The notes beneath the pieces were generated by a model. That model ran no database searches, was not told the origin of the DNA, and saw nothing but the letters and a program-made list of their open reading frames with translations. Made by a program: the position numbers and the translations under genes. Shown one piece after another: positions 14,811 to 23,551 of a DNA stretch of 64,000 nt. Source of the DNA: Microbacterium sp. 1S1 (GTDB lineage Bacteria > Actinomycetota > Actinomycetes > Actinomycetales > Microbacteriaceae); assembly GCF_008271365.1 (NCBI RefSeq), contig NZ_CP043430.1:1240001-1304000 (forward strand), written 5' to 3'. Numbering within the stretch: the first letter of the stretch is position 1; each line of letters opens with the position of its first letter.

Positions 14811-16127
14811 GTGAACTCACGTGCCCGCACCCGGATCCTGGCGACAGCCGCCGTGGCATCCGTCTCCGCTCTCGCCCTGGCCGGCTGCTCCGGCAACACC
14901 GGCGGCGACGGCGACACCGGCGCCAGCAGCGACGAGAAGGTCACACTGACCGTGACCACCTTCGGCACCTTCGGCTACGACGACCTCTACGAGGAGTACG
15001 AGAAGGCGCACCCGAATGTGACGATCGAGGCGACCAACATCGATACCGGCGGCAACGCCCGCACGGACGCCTTCACCAAGATCGCCGCCGGCTCCGGTCT
15101 CAGCGACATCGTCGCGATCGAGGAGGGCTGGCTCGGCGCGATCATGGACGTCTCCGACACCTTCGTCGATCTGCGGGACTACGGAATCGAGGACCGCAAG
15201 GACGACTGGGTCGACTGGAAGTACGGCCAGGCCACCGATGCCGAGGGTCGCGTCATCGGCTACGGCACCGACATCGGCCCGAGCGGGATCTGCTACAACG
15301 GCGCGGCGTTCGAGGCGGCAGGCCTCCCCAGCGACCGCGAGTCGGTCGCCGAACTGCTGAATGGCGACTGGGAGAACTACTTCCAGGTCGGGGCCGACTA
15401 CACCGAGAAGACCGGCAAGGCCTGGTACGACCACTCCGGCTTCGTGTGGAACGCCATGGTCAACCAGCTCGACGAGGGCTACTACACGGCCGACGGCGAC
15501 CTCAACGTGGAAGGCAACGACGAGCTGAAGGAGCGCTTCGAGCTCCTCGGCGCGGCGACGGAGGGCGGCCAGTCCGCGGCGCAGACGGCCTGGGACTGGA
15601 ACGGCGGCAAGTCGTTCGTCGACGGCACCTTCGCCACCTTCGTCTGCCCCGGCTGGATGCTCGGCGTCGTGCAGGGCCAGGTCGAGGCCGGCGGCGGTGA
15701 CGCGTCGACCGGCTGGGACTTCGCGGACGTGTTCCCCGGAGGCGCGGCCAACTGGGGCGGCGCGTTCCTGTCCATCCCGGAGTCCTCGAAGCACAAGGAG
15801 GCGGCGGCCGAGCTCGCCGACTGGCTGACGCAGCCTGAGCAGCAGGTGAAGCAGTCGGCGGCGGCGGGCAACTTCCCGTCGACCATCGAGGCGCAGGAAT
15901 CCCTCGCCGAGGAGGCCACGCCCAACGCGTTCTTCAACGATGCGCCGACCGGCGCCATTCTCGCCGAGCGCGCCAAGGGCGTCGTCGCACAGTTCAAGGG
16001 CGCCGATGACTCGGTGATCCAGGAGAACGTCTTCGGCCCGGCGCTGAGCGCGCTCGACCGCGGTGAGACCGACACGCAGGGCGCCTGGGACCAGGCGATC
16101 GGCCTCCTGAACGACCTCGTCGGCTGA
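14811..16127 (+). CDS. cebE: Cellobiose/cello-oligosaccharide-binding lipoprotein
   Basis: A 438-residue extracellular solute-binding lipoprotein of an ABC importer. It has a lipoprotein signal with lipobox LALAGC (Cys25), a Gly/Asp/Ser linker, and the family 1 solute-binding domain (LTVTTFGTFGYDDLYEEYEKAHPNV ... FAAGSGLSDIVAIE-type pattern ... AAAELADWLTQPEQQ). GTG 14811 is preceded by AAAGGAG. It is the first gene of the operon controlled by the two CebR/CelR operators; the permeases, beta-glucosidase and repressor follow, which makes cellobiose the likely ligand. Confidence 0.9.
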   Translation: MNSRARTRILATAAVASVSALALAGCSGNTGGDGDTGASSDEKVTLTVTTFGTFGYDDLYEEYEKAHPNVTIEATNIDTGGNARTDAFTKIAAGSGLSDIVAIEEGWLGAIMDVSDTFVDLRDYGIEDRKDDWVDWKYGQATDAEGRVIGYGTDIGPSGICYNGAAFEAAGLPSDRESVAELLNGDWENYFQVGADYTEKTGKAWYDHSGFVWNAMVNQLDEGYYTADGDLNVEGNDELKERFELLGAATEGGQSAAQTAWDWNGGKSFVDGTFATFVCPGWMLGVVQGQVEAGGGDASTGWDFADVFPGGAANWGGAFLSIPESSKHKEAAAELADWLTQPEQQVKQSAAAGNFPSTIEAQESLAEEATPNAFFNDAPTGAILAERAKGVVAQFKGADDSVIQENVFGPALSALDRGETDTQGAWDQAIGLLNDLVG

Positions 16128-16134
16128 TCATCTC

Positions 16135-16206
16135 GCTTCGACAGGCTCAGCGACCCAGCGAGGATGCTCAGCGACCCCGCAGATGGGTGGCTGAGCCTGT
16201 CGAAGC
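16135..16206. repeat. Family D inverted repeat between cebE and cebF
   Basis: A perfect 17-bp inverted repeat, GCTTCGACAGGCTCAGC (16135-16151) and its complement (16190-16206), with an extra GCTCAGCGACC copy inside the 38-base loop. It may stabilise cebE mRNA or lower permease expression, as in malE-malF-type spacers. Confidence 0.8.
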
Positions 16207-16224
16207 CCGGCTAAGGACTTGCCC

Positions 16225-17265
16225 ATGACCCTCACCGCCCCGCCCGCGGAGCAGCAGGCCGCCGCCCTCGCGGCGACCGACGCCCCGCCGCGACGCTCCT
16301 GGCGCACCCGCGTCTCCCGGTTCGATCACCGCGCCTCCCCCTACTTCTACATCTCCCCGTTCTTCCTCCTCTTCGGACTCGTCGGCCTCTTCCCGCTGCT
16401 GTACACCGTGTGGGTCGCGGTGCACGAGTGGGATCTCCTGAAGGGCGAGGGGCCGTTCGTCGGCTTCGGCAACTTCGCGGCCATCCTCGGCGACGGGATG
16501 TTCTGGAACTCCATCCGGAACACATTGAGCATCTTCCTGCTCTCCGCCATCCCGCAGCTCGCCGTCGCGCTGGTGATCGCGTACCTGCTCGACCGCGGAC
16601 TGCGGACCCCGACGTTCTGGCGGATGAGCGTCCTGATCCCGTTCGTCGTGACGCCGGTGGCGGTGGCGATCATCTTCTCCAGCATCTTCAACGAGGCGGA
16701 CGGACTGGCCAACAACCTCCTCAACCTCGTCGGGATCGCCGATCAGCAGTGGAAGCACGACACGGTCCTGTCGCACATCGCGATCGCCGTCATGGTGAAC
16801 TTCCGCTGGACCGGGTACAACGCGCTGATCCTCCTCGCCGCGATGCAGGCCGTGCCGCGCGACCTTTACGAATCCGCCGCGCTGGATGGCGCCGGGGCCG
16901 TTCGGCGGTTCTTCGCGATCACGATCCCCACCATCCGCCCGACGCTGATCTTCGTGGTCATCACGGCGACCATCGGCGGCCTGCAGATCTTCGCCGAGCC
17001 GCGGCTGTTCGACGTCTCGACCGCGGGCGGCATCGGCGGAAGCGACCGGCAGTTCCAGACGACCGTGCTGTTCCTCTGGGAGCTGGCCTTCTTCCGCCGG
17101 AACCTCGGGGAGGCCTCGGCGGTCGCGATCCTGCTCTTCCTGCTCATCGTGGCGATCGGCCTCATCAACTTCCTGATCTCCCGGCGCATCGCCACCGGAG
17201 ACGCACCGAAGAACCGTGCGGCCCGACGCCGCACCCGCCCGACCGGGAAGGAGGAGGCGCGATGA
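16225..17265 (+). CDS. cebF: Cellobiose ABC transporter permease, MalF type
   Basis: A 346-residue inner-membrane permease with six or so hydrophobic segments, starting with YFYISPFFLLFGLVGLFPLL. It has the ATPase-docking EAA loop (AVPRDLYESAALDGAGAVRRFFAITIP). ATG 16225 is six bases downstream of an in-frame TTG and is preceded by AAGGA. The stop overlaps the cebG ATG. The basic C-terminal tail is cytoplasmic. The ATPase is not encoded here; such importers usually share an MsiK-type ATPase encoded elsewhere. Confidence 0.9.
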   Translation: MTLTAPPAEQQAAALAATDAPPRRSWRTRVSRFDHRASPYFYISPFFLLFGLVGLFPLLYTVWVAVHEWDLLKGEGPFVGFGNFAAILGDGMFWNSIRNTLSIFLLSAIPQLAVALVIAYLLDRGLRTPTFWRMSVLIPFVVTPVAVAIIFSSIFNEADGLANNLLNLVGIADQQWKHDTVLSHIAIAVMVNFRWTGYNALILLAAMQAVPRDLYESAALDGAGAVRRFFAITIPTIRPTLIFVVITATIGGLQIFAEPRLFDVSTAGGIGGSDRQFQTTVLFLWELAFFRRNLGEASAVAILLFLLIVAIGLINFLISRRIATGDAPKNRAARRRTRPTGKEEAR

Positions 17266-18152
17266 CCGCCACCCAAGCCCTCAGCGTGCCCGAGCGGATC
17301 CGCCGCCGGCGCGGCACCGCGAGCGGAAGCGCCGGCCTCGGCAGCCGCCCCGGCTTCCTCACCTACGGGCTCCTCGCGGCATTCGTGATCGGCGGCGCCT
17401 ATCCGCTGTGGTGGTCGTTCGTCGTCGCCAGCGGCACGAACGCCACCCGCGGCGAGACCCTGCCCCTCATCCCTGGCGGCAACTTCCTCGCGAACGCAGT
17501 GAAGGTGTTCGATGCGATCCCGTTCTGGCTCGCCCTCGGCAACTCGTTCCTCATCTCGGCGATCATCACGATCTCCGTCGTGACGTTCTCCACGCTCGCC
17601 GGCTACGCGTTCGCGAAGCTGCGCTTCCGGGGGCGGGACGGCCTGATGGTCTTCGTGATCGCGACCATGGCCATCCCCACGCAGCTCGGCATCATCCCGC
17701 TGTTCATGCTCATGCGCGAGCTCGGCTGGACCGGTACGATCGGCGCGGTGATCGTGCCCACCCTCGTCACGGCGTTCGGGGTCTTCTTCATGCGGCAGTA
17801 TCTCGTGGACGTGATCCCGGACGAGCTCATCGAGGCCGCCAGGGTCGACGGCGCGAACCAGTTCCGTACCTTCCTCACGGTCGGGGTGCCCGCGGCGCGG
17901 CCGGCCATGGCGATCCTCGGACTCTTCACGTTCATGACCGCCTGGACCGACTACCTCTGGCCCTTGATCGTGCTCTCCCCCCAGAACCCGACACTGCAGA
18001 CGGCGCTCAGCCAGCTGCAGTCCGGTTACTACATCGACTACTCGATCGTGCTCACCGGTGCGGTGCTCGCGACCCTTCCGCTCCTCGTGCTCTTCGTGAT
18101 CGCGGGGCGGCAGCTGGTCAGTGGCATCATGGCGGGCGCGGTGAAAGGATGA
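17262..18152 (+). CDS. cebG: Cellobiose ABC transporter permease, MalG type
   Basis: A 296-residue partner permease. Its EAA loop is visible (VIPDELIEAARVDGANQFRTFLTVGVP) and it ends in the usual GIMAGAVKG. Six membrane spans are seen, the first at FLTYGLLAAFVIGGAYPLWW. It overlaps cebF upstream (ATGA) and the bglC leader downstream. Confidence 0.9.
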   Translation: MTATQALSVPERIRRRRGTASGSAGLGSRPGFLTYGLLAAFVIGGAYPLWWSFVVASGTNATRGETLPLIPGGNFLANAVKVFDAIPFWLALGNSFLISAIITISVVTFSTLAGYAFAKLRFRGRDGLMVFVIATMAIPTQLGIIPLFMLMRELGWTGTIGAVIVPTLVTAFGVFFMRQYLVDVIPDELIEAARVDGANQFRTFLTVGVPAARPAMAILGLFTFMTAWTDYLWPLIVLSPQNPTLQTALSQLQSGYYIDYSIVLTGAVLATLPLLVLFVIAGRQLVSGIMAGAVKG

Positions 18153-18157
18153 CCCCT

Positions 18158-19588
18158 ATGACGCGTGCCTTCCCCTCGGACTTCCTCTTCGGCGCGGCGA
18201 CCGCGGCCTACCAGATCGAGGGCGCCGCCTTCGAGGACGGACGGACCGCCTCCATCTGGGACGCCTTCTGCCGGGTGCCGGGGGCCGTGGTCGGCGGCGA
18301 CGACGGGGATGTGGCGTGCGACCACTACCACCGGTATCCGCAGGACGTGGCGCTGATGAAGGAGCTCGGCCTCCAGACGTACCGCTTCTCCACCTCGTGG
18401 TCGCGCGTGCGCCCGGACGGTGGCGCGGTCAACCAGGCGGGGGTCGACTTCTACAGCCGCCTCGTCGACGAGCTCCTCGCGGCCGACATCCTGCCCTGGC
18501 TCACGCTGTACCACTGGGACATGCCGCAGGCCCTGCAGGAGGTCGGCGGCTGGACGAACCGCGACTCCGTCGAGCGCTTCCTGGAGTACGCGGGCACCAT
18601 GCACGACGCCCTCGGCGACCGCGTGAACGTGTGGACGACCCTGAACGAGCCGTGGTGCTCGTCCTTCCTCTCCTACACCGGGGGCGAGCACGCCCCGGGG
18701 CACACGAGCGTCGCCGAGGGGCTGTTGGCCTCCCACCACCTCCTCCTCGCGCACGGCACGACGGTGCGTGAACTCCGCGGCCGCGATGCCTCGCTCAACC
18801 TCGGCATCACGCTGAACCACACGGTGGCCGACCCCGCCGACCCGCAGAACCCCGCGGATGTCGACGCGGCCCGACGGCTGGACGGCCAGTTCAACCGGTG
18901 GTTCCTCGACCCCATCTACCGCGGCGCCTACCCCGCAGACACCGTGGAGGACATCCGCGCGGTGGACCCCGAGGCCGTGGCGCGGTTCGAGGCGGCGGTG
19001 CACGAGGGTGACCTCGACACGATCGCCCAGCGCATCGACACACAGGGTGTGAACTACTACCACGGCGACCTCGTGTCCGGCACGGGGCCCGACGACGCGG
19101 CGGTGTCCAGCGGCCCGGAGACGGCGCACGTGACGCGGAGCCCGTATCCCTCGCACGAGGGCATCCACGCGGTCGAGCGCGGACTGCCGCGGACCGCCCA
19201 GGGCTGGGAGGTCCAGCCCGAGGGACTGACGCGACTGCTGCAGCGGCTCTGGACCGAGTACGCCGAGCCCGCGGGTGTGGTCCTCTCGGTGACGGAGAAC
19301 GGCGCGGCCTACGACGACACCGTCGTGGTGGAGGACGGGGAGACGCGGGTGTCCGACGCCGACCGCACCGCGTTCCTGCGCGCGCACCTCGACGCCGTGC
19401 TGGACGCCAGGGACAGCGGCGTGGACGTCCGCGGCTACTTCTACTGGTCCCTGTTCGACAACTTCGAGTGGGCCTGGGGGTATGACAAGCGCTTCGGCAT
19501 CGTCCGCGTGGACTACGACACGCAGGTGCGCACGGTCAAGGACTCGGGCCGCGAGTACGCCCGCATCATCGCCGACCGCGCCCTCTGA
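18158..19588 (+). CDS. bglC: Glycoside hydrolase family 1 beta-glucosidase
   Basis: A 476-residue cytoplasmic enzyme that splits imported cellobiose to glucose. It has the GH1 N-terminal signature FLFGAATAAYQIEGA, acid/base Glu164 in TTLNEPW, and nucleophile Glu380 in VTENGAA. FYWSLFDNFEWAWGYDKRFGI completes the sugar site. Two starts are possible: ATG 18149 (overlapping the cebG stop) and ATG 18158. I chose 18158 because AAAGGA sits 8 bases before it. It is the fourth gene of the operon, downstream of the importer. Confidence 0.93.
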   Translation: MTRAFPSDFLFGAATAAYQIEGAAFEDGRTASIWDAFCRVPGAVVGGDDGDVACDHYHRYPQDVALMKELGLQTYRFSTSWSRVRPDGGAVNQAGVDFYSRLVDELLAADILPWLTLYHWDMPQALQEVGGWTNRDSVERFLEYAGTMHDALGDRVNVWTTLNEPWCSSFLSYTGGEHAPGHTSVAEGLLASHHLLLAHGTTVRELRGRDASLNLGITLNHTVADPADPQNPADVDAARRLDGQFNRWFLDPIYRGAYPADTVEDIRAVDPEAVARFEAAVHEGDLDTIAQRIDTQGVNYYHGDLVSGTGPDDAAVSSGPETAHVTRSPYPSHEGIHAVERGLPRTAQGWEVQPEGLTRLLQRLWTEYAEPAGVVLSVTENGAAYDDTVVVEDGETRVSDADRTAFLRAHLDAVLDARDSGVDVRGYFYWSLFDNFEWAWGYDKRFGIVRVDYDTQVRTVKDSGREYARIIADRAL

Positions 19589-19719
19589 CCCGATCGCGTC
19601 GCCCGAGCGGCTCCCTCCGCGGCCGGGACAGAGCTGATCGGGCGATTCGAAGTGGCACAGTGTGCACGGGCACGGGTCCGGGTGGATGAGAATGGGGCGA
19701 TGGAAGAGAGCATGCGGTG

Positions 19720-20715
19720 ATGTCGCCCCGGGCGACCATCGAGGAGGTGGCGGCGGCCGCGGGGGTGTCCCGATCGACCGTGTCGCGCGTCGTGAACGGG
19801 TCGACGGCGGTCAGTCCCGAGGCGCTCGCCGCCGTGCGCGCCGCGATCGACGAGCTCAACTACGTCCCCAACCGCGCCGCGCGTTCGCTCGCTTCCCGCC
19901 AGACCCACGCGATCGCCCTCATCGTCCCCGAGGACACGACCCGCTTCTTCGGCGACCCGTTCTTCGCGGCGATCGTGGCCGGCATCACCGGCGCCCTCCG
20001 CAGCTCCGACTACCTGCTGAACCTGCTGATCGCGAGCGACGACCCCGGCGACAAGATGACGAGCTTCGTACGCAACGGCGGTGTCGACGGCGCACTCATC
20101 GTGTCGCACCACACGAGTGACGCGTTCGTCGACCGGATCGCGGACGCCGTACCCGTCGTCTACGGTGGCCGCCCCGTCCGACGGAGCGAGGGCGACTACG
20201 TGGTCGACGTCGACAACGTCGCGGGGGCGCGGGAGGCCACGCAGCACCTCGTGGCCATCGGTCGCACCCGCATCGCCACGATCTCCGGCCCTCTCACGAT
20301 GCTGTCCTCGGCGGACCGCGTCCAGGGGTTCCGCGCCGCGCTCTCCCAGGCCGGCTTGACGCCCTTCGCGGAGGAGGAGGGAGACTACAGCGAGGCGAGC
20401 GGGGCCGATGCGGCACGGCGCCTGCTCGCGGAGGGGCGACCGGATGCGATCTTCGTCGCCAGCGACCTCATGGCCCGTGGGGCGCTCACCGCGCTGCGGG
20501 CCGCCGGCGTCCGCGTGCCCGAGGACATCGCCCTCGTCGGTTTCGACGACTCCTCGGTGGCCCTGACCACCGACCCGCAGCTGACGACGATGCGCCAGCC
20601 GATGTACGCCCAGGGTGAGGCCATGACGCAGGTGCTCCTGTCCCGGCTCGCCGGGGAGGAGCCGCCGCGGACGACCATCCTGCCGACGGAACTCGTCGTC
20701 CGCGGCTCCGCCTGA
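19720..20715 (+). CDS. cebR: LacI-family repressor, CebR/CelR type
   Basis: A 331-residue repressor with helix-turn-helix ATIEEVAAAAGVSRSTVSRVVNG, hinge helix NRAARSLASRQT, and a sugar-binding domain (ALIVPEDTTRFFGDPFFAAIVAGI, IFVASDLMARGALTALR, DIALVGFDDSSVALTTDPQLTTMRQP). Its place at the end of the cellobiose operon and the two exact CebR/CelR palindromes at the operon's promoter make it the probable repressor, released by cellobiose. ATG 19720 directly follows an in-frame GTG at 19717; GGAAGAGAG lies about 10 bases upstream. Its promoter in the 131-base gap is not obvious. Confidence 0.88.
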   Translation: MSPRATIEEVAAAAGVSRSTVSRVVNGSTAVSPEALAAVRAAIDELNYVPNRAARSLASRQTHAIALIVPEDTTRFFGDPFFAAIVAGITGALRSSDYLLNLLIASDDPGDKMTSFVRNGGVDGALIVSHHTSDAFVDRIADAVPVVYGGRPVRRSEGDYVVDVDNVAGAREATQHLVAIGRTRIATISGPLTMLSSADRVQGFRAALSQAGLTPFAEEEGDYSEASGADAARRLLAEGRPDAIFVASDLMARGALTALRAAGVRVPEDIALVGFDDSSVALTTDPQLTTMRQPMYAQGEAMTQVLLSRLAGEEPPRTTILPTELVVRGSA

Positions 20716-20735
20716 GCCGCGATCCCGGCACGGGT

Positions 20736-20764
20736 GAGGCCCGGTCGCGGGGCGACCGGGCCTC
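20736..20764. terminator. Bidirectional terminator after cebR
   Basis: A perfect 12-bp stem, GAGGCCCGGTCG with its complement, around a five-base loop between convergent genes. Confidence 0.82.
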
Positions 20765-20794
20765 GGAGGTGACGGAGCTGGTGCGACGGCGGGG

Positions 20795-21604
20795 TCAGTT
20801 CCCGTAGAGCGAGACGACGCCGGTGCGGTCGGCGGCCGTCATCGACAGGTCGTCCGAGCTGCCGTTGCACTGCGGGTAGTGCATGATCGAGGACGAGTCG
20901 TACGGGGTGAGCGGGCGCCAGTTGTTGTCCTCGAAGCAGGTGCCCGCCTCCGGACGGGTGTGCTCGTGACGGAAGCCGAGGACGTGGCCGAGCTCATGGC
21001 CGAGCACGTTCGTCGGCGTCCACGCTCCGGCGCTCCAGATCGAGTCGTCGATGAGGACGTTCTGCTGACGAGCCGGCGTGCTGGGGAAGAATGCGCGGGC
21101 GATGTACTGTGTCGTCGCCACGGGTTCGACCGAGAAGACGACGGCATTGTTGCGCGTGGTGCAGTTCGCGTCGGCGCTGCTCACGTAACGGAAGTCGATC
21201 TTCGAGGACGCCGACTCCCAGAGCGCGGCACCGCCCTCCATCGCCCGGACGACGTCCGCGTGCCGGCTGCCGAACTTCGTGCTCACGCAGTAGGTGAGGT
21301 TGGCCACCTGCGAGGCCGACCACTTGTCGTCGATGTTGTTGACCGTGTTGACGATGAGGCCGTCGTTGCGGGTCTCGGGACCCAGGAGGCGGTCGTAGAA
21401 CTCGCGCAGCTCCTTCTTGTTCGAGATCACCTCGTCGCCGTTGACGACGTAGGCGCCGTCGACATCCCGATAGGTGGACGACGCGAACTCCTGGTAGGAG
21501 GGTGCGGAGTCGTCCGGGGATGCGGCCGTGGCGGGGATGACCGCGCTGAGGCTGAGCGCGGCCGCCGCGGTGGCGGCGATCGCGAGTTTTCTGCTGAATC
21601 GCAT
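20795..21604 (-). CDS. Secreted zinc metalloprotease (metzincin, HExxHxxGxxH)
   Basis: A 269-residue exported protein with a clear Sec signal peptide (about residues 1-28, cleavage near ATAA-SPDD). The zinc site is VLGHELGHVLGFRHEH, with three His ligands and catalytic Glu, followed by the Met-turn SIMHYPQCNG. These two motifs place it in the metzincin clan. Four or more Cys (CVSTKF, ANCTTR, GTCFED, PQCNG) could form disulfides. A strong hairpin separates it from cebR. Substrates are unknown. Confidence 0.88.
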   Translation of the reverse strand: MRFSRKLAIAATAAAALSLSAVIPATAASPDDSAPSYQEFASSTYRDVDGAYVVNGDEVISNKKELREFYDRLLGPETRNDGLIVNTVNNIDDKWSASQVANLTYCVSTKFGSRHADVVRAMEGGAALWESASSKIDFRYVSSADANCTTRNNAVVFSVEPVATTQYIARAFFPSTPARQQNVLIDDSIWSAGAWTPTNVLGHELGHVLGFRHEHTRPEAGTCFEDNNWRPLTPYDSSSIMHYPQCNGSSDDLSMTAADRTGVVSLYGN

Positions 21605-21897
21605 GGAAGATCCTCTTCGATCTGAGCGGTGCCGCGCGCCCGGTGAGCGAGCGGACTCCGGCCGGAACGGTGAGCATCGCTGCCATCGAGGGGCCGAAGC
21701 CCGCTCACGCTAACCTCGCGATTTCGACGGGGTCAAGGCGCGACACGGCTCGCCGAGCGCTTTCTGCACTCAGGTCAGGAAGAGGCGGATGGGTCGCCGT
21801 CGAAGGTCCCGCCACGGCTCGGCCGGACGTCGGCACGGGCGGTCGACGACCGGGCCTGGTCGTCGGTCCCTCGTCGTAGGCCGGGGGTCGAGGATGA

Positions 21898-21948
21898 CCA
21901 CGGACGCGTCTCCGCCACCCCCTCCATCGGCGGAAGACGCGTCCGTGG
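21898..21948. terminator. Strong hairpin in the protease-tetR gap
   Basis: CCACGGACGCGTC (21898-21910) pairs perfectly with 21936-21948, with an inner CCGCC/GGCGG extension. Both flanking genes point away from it, so it is not a normal terminator for either. It may end an unseen transcript or be another intergenic repeat. Confidence 0.55.
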
Positions 21949-21998
21949 CCCGCTGCGGCAGGCCCCCCACGCCGCGAGTGCTCGCACCCTCCATAGGT

Positions 21999-22012
21999 TG
22001 AACGAGCATTCA
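21999..22012 (+). promoter_or_regulatory. Possible TetR-family operator
   Basis: TGAACGAGCATTCA is a 10-of-14 palindrome, 67 bases before the TetR gene start, next to the AT-rich GTGATTAATC that could be a promoter. It is a candidate autoregulatory site. Confidence 0.4.
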
Positions 22013-22079
22013 GTGATTAATCTATCCCGAGACGGCCCGTGAGGGAATTCCGCCGGAGGACCCGGGAGGTGGACACCGC

Positions 22080-22748
22080 ATGGCGCGATCGGATGCGCAG
22101 AACCGTGCGGCACGGGAGCGAGCACGCGAGAACATCCTCCAGGCGGCGATCGAGGTCTTCAGCGAGCGCGGCGTCGCCGGGGCGGGCATCGCCGAGATCA
22201 CCCGTCGCGCCGGAGTGGCCCAGGGGCTGGTGAACTATCACTTCGGCGGCAAGGACCAGCTCGTCGCCGCGGTGATCGACCGCTGGTTCGAGACGGTCCT
22301 GGCCTTCGCGAAGGTCGAGGGCACGCCCGACGAGATGCTGGCCGCGATCATCGACGGGGCGATCGGCGCCACGGCCTTCGCGATGCCGCTGCAGCGTGCG
22401 GTGCTCGCCATGCAGCAGCAGCCGCTGACACATCGGCTGTTCGCGGAGTCGGAGCAGCGCTACGCGGAAGGCGCGACGGCCGCCGAGGATGCCGTGCGCG
22501 CGGTGTTCCGCGCCCGCGGTGCCGAGGACCCGGCTCTGGAGGAGGTCATGCTCCGGAGCACGCTCGAGGGCGTGTTCGTGAAGTACTGCGTCTTCGGCGA
22601 CACGTATCCGCTCGAGGACGCGCGGCGCTGGCTGCACCGCCGGTACGGTCTCCCGGAGCCGACCGCCGCGCTGCCCGGCCTGCCGGCCTCGCCCCAGGGC
22701 GAACCCCGACCCCGCGCGACGGCGGCGCTGCGGACCGACCCGTCCTGA
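22080..22748 (+). CDS. TetR-family transcriptional regulator
   Basis: A 222-residue regulator. The N-terminal helix-turn-helix is ILQAAIEVFSERGVAGAGIAEITRRAGVAQGLVNYHFGGKDQLVAAVI. The remaining helical ligand domain ends in a Pro/Arg-rich, likely disordered tail. It has a GGGAGG ribosome binding site. There is no obvious partner gene, since the next gene is convergent, so its target may be itself or elsewhere. Confidence 0.88.
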   Translation: MARSDAQNRAARERARENILQAAIEVFSERGVAGAGIAEITRRAGVAQGLVNYHFGGKDQLVAAVIDRWFETVLAFAKVEGTPDEMLAAIIDGAIGATAFAMPLQRAVLAMQQQPLTHRLFAESEQRYAEGATAAEDAVRAVFRARGAEDPALEEVMLRSTLEGVFVKYCVFGDTYPLEDARRWLHRRYGLPEPTAALPGLPASPQGEPRPRATAALRTDPS

Positions 22749-22762
22749 GCCGCAGGCCCCGC

Positions 22763-23419
22763 TCAGTCCAGGTGCATGCGCGCGAAGGCCCCGAGCACGA
22801 CCCGCTCCGACTGGACGAGGTAGCGCTCCAGCTCGGCCGCCCCGGCCTCGGCTCCCCGGGTGAGGAAGGTGTCGAGGACGGCGCGGTTCTTCCGCACGAA
22901 CGGCTCGTGCAGCGCGCGCGGGTCGTCGATCTTGAGGAAGGCCAGACGCAGCTCCGCCGCGACGTTCCGGTAGGTGCGGGCGAGGCGGGGGCTGTCCGCG
23001 AGGTCGACCAGGGCGACGTGGAAGGCCATGTTCGCACTCCCGACCGCGCGCCAGGCGGACGTGTCGTCGGCCGAGACCCCGGCCACGGCGGCCTCGGCGG
23101 CGGCGACCGCGTCGGTCATGCGCTGGACGGCGGGATGCTCGGGCTCGGACTGCCGGAGAGCCGTGCACTCGATCACGCGGCGGGCGCGGTAGATGTCGAT
23201 GACGTCGGCGATCGACGGGGAGGCCACGGAGACACCGCGGTGCGGGACGTGTTCGACGAGGCCCTGTTCCGCGAGCACCCGGAACGCCTCGCGCAGGGTG
23301 TTGCGCGACACGTCGAAGCGCTCGGCCAGCGACGACTCCGACAGTCGCGACCCCGGGGCGACGTCGCCGTCGATGATGCGCTGACGGAGCACGTCGGCGA
23401 GCGGGCCCTGCTGATTCAT
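22763..23419 (-). CDS. GntR-family regulator, FadR subfamily (FCD domain)
   Basis: A 218-residue regulator with winged helix (LADVLRQRIIDGDVAPGSRLSESSLAERFDVSRNTLREAFRVLAEQGLV) and the all-helical FCD ligand domain (RVIECTALRQ ... FHVALVDLADSPRLARTYRNV). ATG 23419 (MNQQGP) is chosen; the frame extends 10 residues upstream without conservation. It is divergent from the 5-oxoproline operon, with a matching palindrome between them, so it probably represses that operon and plays the part of KipR in Bacillus, although KipR is IclR-type. Confidence 0.88.
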   Translation of the reverse strand: MNQQGPLADVLRQRIIDGDVAPGSRLSESSLAERFDVSRNTLREAFRVLAEQGLVEHVPHRGVSVASPSIADVIDIYRARRVIECTALRQSEPEHPAVQRMTDAVAAAEAAVAGVSADDTSAWRAVGSANMAFHVALVDLADSPRLARTYRNVAAELRLAFLKIDDPRALHEPFVRKNRAVLDTFLTRGAEAGAAELERYLVQSERVVLGAFARMHLD

Positions 23420-23474
23420 GCCTTCATCGTAGGTGGCACATGAAAGCAACCGTGCTGTAGCACGACGGAAACAT

Positions 23475-23489
23475 GATTGTTGAACAATC
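23475..23489. promoter_or_regulatory. GntR/FadR-type operator
   Basis: GATTGTTGAACAATC is a perfect 15-bp odd palindrome resembling FadR-type TGTNNNACA sites. It overlaps a possible -35 (TTGAAC, 23480-23485) with a possible -10 TACACT at 23505-23510. A second small inverted repeat, GTGCTGTAGCAC, lies about 25 bases upstream. Confidence 0.68.
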
Positions 23490-23551
23490 GAGGTCTGTCC
23501 GTTCTACACTGGGGGTCACCCGACACCCACCAACGACGATGGGACCCCCCT

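Larger units (their letters stand above)
21605..22079. other. 475-base intergenic gap
   Basis: No convincing coding sequence on either strand. It holds upstream sequence of the divergent protease and TetR genes, the hairpin at 21898-21948 and a possible TetR operator at 21999-22012. Confidence 0.6.

Noticed and set aside
16219..16225. TTG 16219 as the start of cebF
   Set aside because: ATG 16225 in the same frame has better spacing to AAGGA and is the stronger start codon.
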